64,000 nt of DNA, taken from contig NZ_LMIA01000009.1 in assembly GCF_001428565.1 (NCBI RefSeq), forward strand, positions 455,358 to 519,357, read 5' to 3'. This DNA is from Nocardioides sp. Root190. Lineage in GTDB: Bacteria; Actinomycetota; Actinomycetes; Propionibacteriales; Nocardioidaceae. The position numbers and the translations under genes are program-made. How positions within the stretch are numbered: the stretch's first letter is position 1; the number at the start of each line of letters is the position of its first letter. Below the pieces are notes generated by a model. The model had not been told where the DNA came from. It ran no database searches and saw only the letters and a program-made list of their open reading frames with translations. Shown one piece after another: positions 56,430-64,000 of the stretch.

Positions 56430-57689
56430 GTGAGGACCGACGCCGAGCGCCAGACCCGACGCCTGCTGGTCGTCGTACCCGCAGTGCTGGCCTGCCTGTC
56501 GATGATCGGGCCGTTCAGCATCGACACGCCGTTCCCCGCCTTCCCCGAGATGGGCGAGGACTTCGGCGCGGGTGCCGGACAGCTCCAGCTCATCGTCACC
56601 GTCTACCTCGCATCGTTCGCGGCGATGAGCGTCCTGCACGGTCCGATCTCCGACGCGATCGGTCGGCGTCCGGTCATGGTCGTGTCGCTGTGCGTGTACG
56701 TCGTCGCCTCGGTCGCCTGCGCCTTCGCGCCCAGCCTGGGCTGGCTCCTGGTGGGGCGGGCGCTGCAGGGCCTCAGTGCCGGCGGCGCCACGATCGTGAG
56801 CCGCACCGTCATCCGTGACCTCTTCGAGGGGGCGACCGCCCAGCGACTGATGAGCCGGGTGGCGGTGATCTTCGGCATCGCGCCGGCGATCGGTCCGATC
56901 GTCGGCGGGCTCGTGCTGCAGCTCGGCGAGTGGCCGCTGGTCTTCTGGTTCCAGGCCATCCTCGGTGTGGCCCTCGTCCTCGCGGTGGTCCTGCTGCTGC
57001 CCGAGACCCACCCCGAGGAGCGCCGCGTCGCACTCCGCGTCGGTGTGGTGCTCGGCAGCCTGGCCGCGGTCGCCCGTGAGCCCGCCTTCCACCGGCTGGC
57101 CTGGGCGACGGCGCTGATCTTCGGCGCCCAGTTCCTCTACATCGGCGGCGCCGCGATCTTCGTCGTCGACGTCCTCGGGGAGGGCGAGCTCGACTTCTGG
57201 AAGCTCTTCGTCCCGATGATCGGCTGCATGATGCTCGGCTCCTGGCTGTGCGGCCGGGCCGCCGGTCGGATGACCGCACGCAAGCTGGTCTCGATCGGCT
57301 GCACGATCTCCTTCGTCGGCGGCGTCGTGGGGATCCTGGTCGCCGCGTCCCCGCTCGCCACGGACCTGCCGTGGGCGATCCTCGGGGTCAGCCTGATCGC
57401 CTTGGGCAACGGGATGACCTATCCCACGATGCAGCTGCTGCTGCTCGACCTGTTCCCCGGCCGCCTCGGTGCGGTGGTGTCGATGTCGTCCTTCCTCGCA
57501 CTCCTCCTCAACGCGATCACCGCCGTCGCCATCACGCCGCACGTCGGCCACTCGGCGCTCGGCTTCGCCACGGCCGCCCTGGTCGGCGTCGGTGCGGGCC
57601 AGCTGCTGTGGGCGTGGCACTGCGCGATCGAGAGCCGCGACTGTGTGATCGAGGGACCGGCCGAGCTCGAGCCGGTCGAGTTGCTCTGA
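56430..57689 (+). CDS. Bcr/CflA family MFS drug exporter
   Basis: 419 residues, twelve predicted helices. Motif A between helices 2 and 3: HGPISDAIGRRPVMVVSL; motif C region GIAPAIGPIVGG marks drug-proton antiporters (DHA1). SIDTPFPAFPEMGEDFGA in the first periplasmic loop is typical of the Bcr/CflA group. GTG start 30 bp after the Xre gene, so it may belong to the same unit and be controlled by it. Confidence 0.9.
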   Translation: MRTDAERQTRRLLVVVPAVLACLSMIGPFSIDTPFPAFPEMGEDFGAGAGQLQLIVTVYLASFAAMSVLHGPISDAIGRRPVMVVSLCVYVVASVACAFAPSLGWLLVGRALQGLSAGGATIVSRTVIRDLFEGATAQRLMSRVAVIFGIAPAIGPIVGGLVLQLGEWPLVFWFQAILGVALVLAVVLLLPETHPEERRVALRVGVVLGSLAAVAREPAFHRLAWATALIFGAQFLYIGGAAIFVVDVLGEGELDFWKLFVPMIGCMMLGSWLCGRAAGRMTARKLVSIGCTISFVGGVVGILVAASPLATDLPWAILGVSLIALGNGMTYPTMQLLLLDLFPGRLGAVVSMSSFLALLLNAITAVAITPHVGHSALGFATAALVGVGAGQLLWAWHCAIESRDCVIEGPAELEPVELL

Positions 57690-57745
57690 GTGCTCGTGGG
57701 CTCTGGTTCCGGGGCTCGTTCGGGAGTCGCTGGTCGGGTCGCCGA

Positions 57746-57802
57746 TTGGTCACAAACCGCACGTTGAGGACCCGAATTGTTGCGGTTTGGGACCAAACCG
57801 CA
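57746..57802. repeat. Palindromic element with three AAACCGCA motifs
   Basis: The second part, 57781-57802, is a perfect palindrome with 10-bp arms (TGCGGTTTGG and its complement) and a GA centre. A further copy of the arm, TTGGTCACAAACCGCA, lies at 57746-57761 and pairs with 57781-57796 at 15 of 16 bases. Could be an operator array for the next gene or a dispersed extragenic palindrome. The rest of this 210-bp gap shows nothing else. Confidence 0.5.
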
Positions 57803-57887
57803 TGCCTGCATGCAACCTGGCCCGCCCAACCTGGCCCCACCGGGACCACCGATCCGAAACCGGCTCGCGGGCACACCTCCCGGGTGC

Positions 57888-57893
57888 GACGAT
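57888..57893 (+). promoter_or_regulatory. Leaderless -10 box (DUF6584 gene)
   Basis: GACGAT ends 6 nt before GTG 57900. Confidence 0.35.
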
Positions 57894-57899
57894 CCTCCG

Positions 57900-58355
57900 G
57901 TGACCGATGCCCTGCTCCGCGCCCGTGCCGACCTGGAGGCCGGCCGGCTGTGGCAGGCGCGCGACCGGCTCACCGGCCTGCTCACCCATCGCCAGGACGA
58001 CGAGGTGCTGTCGCTCCTGGCCGACGTGCACCTGCGGATGGGGGACCTGCCCAAGGCGGGTGCACTGCTCGCGGCCCTCGGACGAGAGGACGACCAGGCG
58101 CAGCTGGCGCTCGCCGCGTGGCGCCAGCGTCATGGTGACGAGGACGCGCGGCTGCGGAGCATCCCGCGGCCGGTGCGCGACGGGCGCCCGGACGTCGTCG
58201 GGGCGTTGGCGGCGGACGTCGGTGACGTCGGTGACGGGGACGAGTCGTGGGGCTGGCAGGGCAGCGCCGCGTTCGCGGGGTGCCTGCTCGTGATGCTCGC
58301 CCTGGTCGCGCTGGTGGTCGTCGGGGTCATCACCGTGGTCGGCTGGATCGTCTGA
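57900..58355 (+). CDS. DUF6584-like membrane protein
   Basis: 151 residues from GTG 57900. The N-terminal helical, TPR-like part (TDALLRARADLEAGRLWQAR, LLTHRQDDEVLSLLADVHLRMGDL) fits actinobacterial DUF6584; a C-terminal hydrophobic segment (about 122-150, LLVMLALVALVVVGVITVVG) anchors it. Function unknown. The upstream gap has a striking palindrome. Confidence 0.75.
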   Translation: MTDALLRARADLEAGRLWQARDRLTGLLTHRQDDEVLSLLADVHLRMGDLPKAGALLAALGREDDQAQLALAAWRQRHGDEDARLRSIPRPVRDGRPDVVGALAADVGDVGDGDESWGWQGSAAFAGCLLVMLALVALVVVGVITVVGWIV

Positions 58356-58422
58356 GACGACCGCGTCGCGCCGATCGCGTGCACTCGCTGCGCAGGTTGG
58401 CCGCTGGTGCTTGGATGCTGGC

Positions 58423-59049
58423 ATGGGAGCCAAGTGCTGGATGGTCGTGTACGCCGACGGGCCGGTCGCGCCGAGGTTGCGCGGTGAGCTGGAGCTCGAC
58501 GAGGAGGCCACCGAAGCCCTGGTTGCGCGGTTGCACCCCGGGGCGCGACTGACCGGCCTCGGGTACGGCGACGTGCTCGACAACGCCAACCCGCCGGACA
58601 AGGAGGCCTGGGCCGCCGTCTACGACGGGGTCGCGATCGTGTGCACGTCCAGGGTGGCCCAGGACCGGCCCAGCGACATCGATCCGACCATCGTCAAGGC
58701 GATGCCGGGGCGCACGACCCACGTCGCGGCCATGCACAGCGTGGTCGACTGGTTCGCCTTCGCCACGTGGAGCCCGACGGGTGAGCTCGTCCGCTCGCTC
58801 AGCGTGTCGCCCGACGACGGGGTCATCGAGAACGTCGGCGACCCGCTGCCGTTCGAGGGACCGTACTGGGCCGGGGAGCACCCGGTCGTGGACGACGACG
58901 AGGACGACGAATACCCGCTGCCGTTCCACCCGCTCGAGCTCGCCGAGGACGCCCTCGGCCACCTGTTCGGCTTCTGCTTCGAGGGCATCGCGCCGCCGGG
59001 CGCCCCCGACATCGAGGACCTGACCCTGCTTGGGTTCCGGATCGGCTGA
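58423..59049 (+). CDS. DUF6928-like protein
   Basis: 208 residues from ATG 58423 (TTG 58411 possible). It begins MGAKCWMVVYADGPVAPRL, matching DUF6928 proteins of actinobacteria, and carries a strongly acidic run (DDDEDDEYPLPFHPLELAED). No catalytic motif is evident. Single gene, convergent with mak. Confidence 0.75.
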   Translation: MGAKCWMVVYADGPVAPRLRGELELDEEATEALVARLHPGARLTGLGYGDVLDNANPPDKEAWAAVYDGVAIVCTSRVAQDRPSDIDPTIVKAMPGRTTHVAAMHSVVDWFAFATWSPTGELVRSLSVSPDDGVIENVGDPLPFEGPYWAGEHPVVDDDEDDEYPLPFHPLELAEDALGHLFGFCFEGIAPPGAPDIEDLTLLGFRIG

Positions 59050-59061
59050 GCCGAGCTCAGC
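59045..59061. terminator. Hairpin spanning DUF6928 and mak stop codons
   Basis: GCTGAGC and GCTCAGC form a perfect 7-bp stem with a CGA loop in both directions, covering both stop codons. A two-way terminator is likely. Confidence 0.45.
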
Positions 59062-60399
59062 TGGTCAGCCGGGCCACGCCCTCCAGCGGGATCGACAGCC
59101 ACGTCGGGCGGTTGCGCGCTTCGTACACGCACTCGTAGATCGCCTTGTCGACGACGTACGCCGTCAGCAGGATCCGGTCCTGCGCGCTCAGCTCGCCGCA
59201 GTACGACGCCAGGAAGGCCCGGCGGTTGCGCCGTGCCCACTCCTCGGCCCGCACCTGACGCTGGTGAGCCTCGTCAGGGGAGTCCTCGGGCAGCGAGGCC
59301 GCGACGGCGTGCGGGGCGTAGTCGAAGGAACGGGTCATGCCGGCGACGTCGCGCCAGGGCGAGTCGGGCAGGAGCCGCACCGCGAGGGGCTTGGCGGGCT
59401 CGCCCTCGAAGTCGACGAACTTCCAGCCGGCGACGGTGCGCAGGGTCTGGCCCAGGTGGAGGTCGCCGTGGACGCGCTGGACCTCCACGTCGCCCAGGCC
59501 GGCCATCGCGGTGAAGACCGCTCGCGCACCGGCGGCGTGCTCGGCCAGCTCGGGCACGATCTCGATCGCGTCCTCGAGGCGGCCCGCCATGACGGCGGCG
59601 ACCTCGGCGGCGGGGAGCCGGGAGGTGTCGAAGGAGTCGCGCAGCTGCTGGTGGACCTCGGACAGTGCCTCCCCGAGGCGCGCGGCCTCGCTGGCGAAGT
59701 CGCCCCCGACCTCCTCGGCGTGCAGGTCCGCCTCGGCGAACAGGTCGCGCACGCTGGCGAGTGCCTGCCCCCAACCGTCGCTGGCGGTGCGCAGGAACTG
59801 CTGCAGCATGCCGAGCTGTGCGTCGTCGTACCCGATCCAGCCGTAGAGCGCCGCGACATGGGTCGAGCCGGCCTCGGTCAGAGCCCGGTGGGTGGTCACG
59901 TCGGGGTTCTCGCCGGCGGTGATCTTGCGGAAGATCTTGAGCACGGCGTCCTCCCCGTAGAACACCGAGGAGTTCGACTGCTCGCCGCTGAAGATGCTGG
60001 CCGACGCCTCGAGGTCGAGGTCGTGCCCGGGAAGCCGGACGAAACGGAGCGGGGCGCCGGCTTCCGGGGGATCGACCTCGTCGAGAGCGGGAGCGGCGGC
60101 GAAGGCGTGCAGGTAGGCCGCCATCGCCTCGCGGTCGTGCACCGCGTCGTAGGCGAAGCGGCCGTCGACCACGCCGATCAGGGCATGGTCGATGCGCGCC
60201 TGCTCCTCCTCGTGGAACGAGACCGGCAGCTGGTAGAGCTCGGTGTCGCCCTCGGCGAAGGTGACCTCGACGAGGAGGATGACGGTCTCCGGGGTGTCCC
60301 CGACCGTGCCGATCTGCTCGATCCGGGTGACCGTGAACGCGCGACCCTTGCCGCCGAACCAGCGGCTCTGGGCGATGAAGGGTTCGAAGACGGCGCTGC

Positions 60400-60403
<4 letters not shown>
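59057..60403 (-). CDS. mak: Maltokinase
   Basis: 448 residues from GTG 60403. Phosphorylates maltose to maltose-1-phosphate with ATP, feeding GlgE. Kinase-like fold: VLKIFRKI with the ATP lysine, [14 protein letters not shown] as the catalytic loop and [10 protein letters not shown] as the metal-binding Asp. The N-terminal cap ([11 protein letters not shown]) is typical of Pep2/Mak. Its start overlaps the treS stop by 4 bp (60400-60403). In some actinobacteria treS and mak are fused; here they are separate but coupled. Confidence 0.95.
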
Positions 60404-62135
<1,732 letters not shown>

Positions 62136-62136
<1 letters not shown>

Positions 62137-64000
62137 CAGTTCCCCCTCACGCTCAGGATGTGCGCCGGCTGCGTCGGATCCAGCCGGACGTAGTTGTCCT
62201 CACGCCACGTCCAGTCGCCGCCGGTCAGCTCGTCGTGGACCTGGTACGACGTCGCGGGCGGCAGCCCGAGTGCAGCGAGGTCGAGGTGGATCATCGTCTC
62301 GCGCGCCTGGTGCGGATCGAGGTTGACGACGACGATCACGCGGTCCTGGCCCCCGTCGGGCAGGTCGGCGAGCTTCGAGAAGCACACGATGTGCTCGGAG
62401 TCGGTCGGATGGACCGTCAGGTTGCGCAGCAGCTGCAGCGCCGGGTGCGCGCGCCGGATCTCGTTCAGCCGCGTGAGGTACGCCGTGAGGTCGGCGCCGA
62501 CCGTGCCGGGAGCCGTGCTGGCCGTCCAGTCCCGGCGCCGCACCTGGTACTTCTCGGAGTCGAGGTACTCCTCGCTGCCCGGGCGCACCGCGACGTGCTC
62601 GCCGAGCTCGTAGCCGGAGTACACGCCCCAGGTGGGGGAGCCGGCGGCAGCGAGGACGGCACGCAGCTTGAACGCCGCCGGGCCGCCGTACTGCAGGAAC
62701 TCGTGGAGGATGTCGGGGGTGTTGACGAAGAAGTTCGGCCGCATCCGGTGCGCGGACTCCTCACTCACCTCCCGCAGGTAATCCTCGATGTCGACCTTGT
62801 CGGTGCGCCAGGTGAAGTACGTGTAGGACTGGTGGAAGCCGACCGCACCGAGGGTCTGCATCATCGGTGGCTTCGTGAACGCCTCCGCGAGGAACAGGAC
62901 GTCCGGGTCGGTGCGACGCACCTCGGCCAGCAGCCACTGCCAGAACGCCACCGGCTTCGTGTGGGGGTTGTCCACGCGGAAGATCCGCACCCCGTGCGCC
63001 ATCCAGTGCCGCACCACCCGCAGCACCTCGGTCGCGAGGCTGTCGGGGTGCTCGTAGGGGTGCGCGTCGAAGTTGACCGGGTAGATGTCCTGGTACTTCT
63101 TCGGCGGGTTCTCGGCGTAGGCGATCGAGCCGTCGGCCCGGGTGGTGAACCACTCCGGGTGCTCGGCGACCCACGGGTGGTCCGGCGCCGCTTGCAGGGC
63201 GAGGTCCAGTGCCACCTCGAGGTCGAGCTCGCGGGCCGCGGCGACGAAGGCGTCGAAGTCGTCGATGGTGCCGAGGTCGGGGTGGACGGCGTCGTGCCCG
63301 CCGTGCCGGCTCCCGATCGCCCACGGGGATCCGTCCCAGTCGGCCGGGATCGGTTCGCCCTCGGCCACCACGGCGTTGTTCGGGCCCTTGCGGTTGACCT
63401 CGCCGATCGGGTGGATCGGCGGGAGGTAGACCACGTCGAAGCCCATCGCGGCGATGGCGGGAAGTCGTTCGACCGAGCCTGCGAAGTCGCCCTCCGAGCG
63501 CGGGAAGAACTCGTACCAGCTGCCGAACAGGGCGCGGGAGCGGTCGACGAACACGGGGTACGGGCCCTCGGTGCTCAGCAGGTCACGCAGGGGGTGGGCG
63601 TCCAGGACCGCCTGCAGCTCAGGGGACTCGAGCTGCGCCAGGCGGGCCTCGGCGGGCCGCTTGGTGTCCTTGGCCGCCTTGATCGCGGCCTTGAGGACGG
63701 CGACGTCGTCCTTGTGCTGCCGGGCGCGGCCCAGCTGGTCGACGGTGCGCTGCAGCAGCAGGACGCCCTCGCTGAACATCAGCTCGGTGTCGATGTCGGC
63801 GCGGATCTTGATGCCCGCGGCGTGCTGCCAGGTGGCCACCGGGTCGGACCATGCCTGCACCTCGAAGGACCAGGCGCCGGGGACGTCCGGGGTCACCCAG
63901 GCGTCGTACCGGTCCACGCTGTGCCGGTCGCTCGCCGCGGTCGCGGCCATCCGGACGGGTGGGCGTCTCTTCCCGTCCGGCGCGACGAGGACCACCTCCG
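62136..64000 (-). CDS. glgE: Alpha-1,4-glucan:maltose-1-phosphate maltosyltransferase GlgE, cut by window edge
   Basis: About 621 residues are visible; the frame is open to base 64000, so the start lies beyond (the family is about 660-700 aa). GlgE adds maltose from maltose-1-phosphate to alpha-glucan. Motifs: [25 protein letters not shown] [34 protein letters not shown] with the nucleophile Asp, [14 protein letters not shown] with the acid Glu, and [16 protein letters not shown]. Operon glgE-treS-mak. Confidence 0.96.

Overview
The window is chromosomal DNA of a very GC-rich actinobacterium. The gene order amt-glnK-glnD-ffh-rpsP-khpA-rimM-trmD-rplS-lepB-rnhB-DUF2469-yraN-comM-dprA-xerC-rpsB-tsf-pyrH-frr-cdsA-rlmN is the standard actinobacterial backbone. 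The protein sequences, the frequent GTG/TTG starts and the abundance of leaderless promoters (a TANNNT box 6-9 nt before the start codon) fit a Nocardioides-like member of the Propionibacteriales. That placement is an inference; no rRNA or tRNA gene is visible. I see no insertion sequence, CRISPR array or prophage.

Layout. 1-5.0 kb: a nitrogen block with two tandem amt-glnK pairs and the PII uridylyl/adenylyltransferase glnD. 5.0-7.4 kb: a reverse-strand pyruvate/peptide transporter pair, cstA and ybdD. 7.5-14.1 kb: ffh, two small genes, an amidohydrolase, then rpsP-khpA-terminator-rimM-trmD, where trmD is fused to a GNAT acetyltransferase domain. 14.1-16.8 kb: a third ammonium transporter behind a near-perfect GlnR box, and a Fic AMPylase. 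17-19.3 kb: rplS, lepB, rnhB, DUF2469. 19.4-23.5 kb: an orphan tadG-tadE-tadG set of secreted pilin-like proteins. 23.6-28.2 kb: yraN-comM-dprA-xerC and an M23 peptidase. 28.5-35.5 kb: rpsB-tsf, then a three-gene SPFH / double zinc-ribbon / small membrane protein module lodged between tsf and pyrH-frr-cdsA. 35.5-37.4 kb: tryptophan catabolism (kynA-kynU). 37.5-42.5 kb: rlmN, membrane proteins, and a divergent pair of a Tat-exported metallophosphoesterase and a GT4 glycosyltransferase. 42.5-51 kb: LOG protein, metY-metX, RIO kinase, M1 peptidase, PH-domain protein, thioredoxin-like TPR protein, EI24 protein. 51-53.7 kb: LysR/EamA divergent pair and a NUDIX protein. 53.7-64 kb: the alpha-glucan genes glgB and glgE-treS-mak, separated by five forward-strand genes (DUF2975, Xre regulator, MFS exporter, DUF6584, DUF6928).

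How it works together. The Amt/GlnK/GlnD set senses and takes up ammonium, and GlnR-type boxes precede two amt genes. The ffh-to-cdsA stretch is housekeeping for translation, secretion and lipid synthesis. TreS, Mak, GlgE and GlgB form the trehalose-to-alpha-glucan (maltose-1-phosphate) pathway. MetX and MetY make homocysteine from homoserine by direct sulfhydrylation. Items most worth a second look are the SPFH/zinc-ribbon module inside the tsf-pyrH locus, the TrmD-GNAT fusion whose catalytic-position residue is Glu169, the Glu-for-His change in the second Amt, and several strong palindromes in intergenic DNA.
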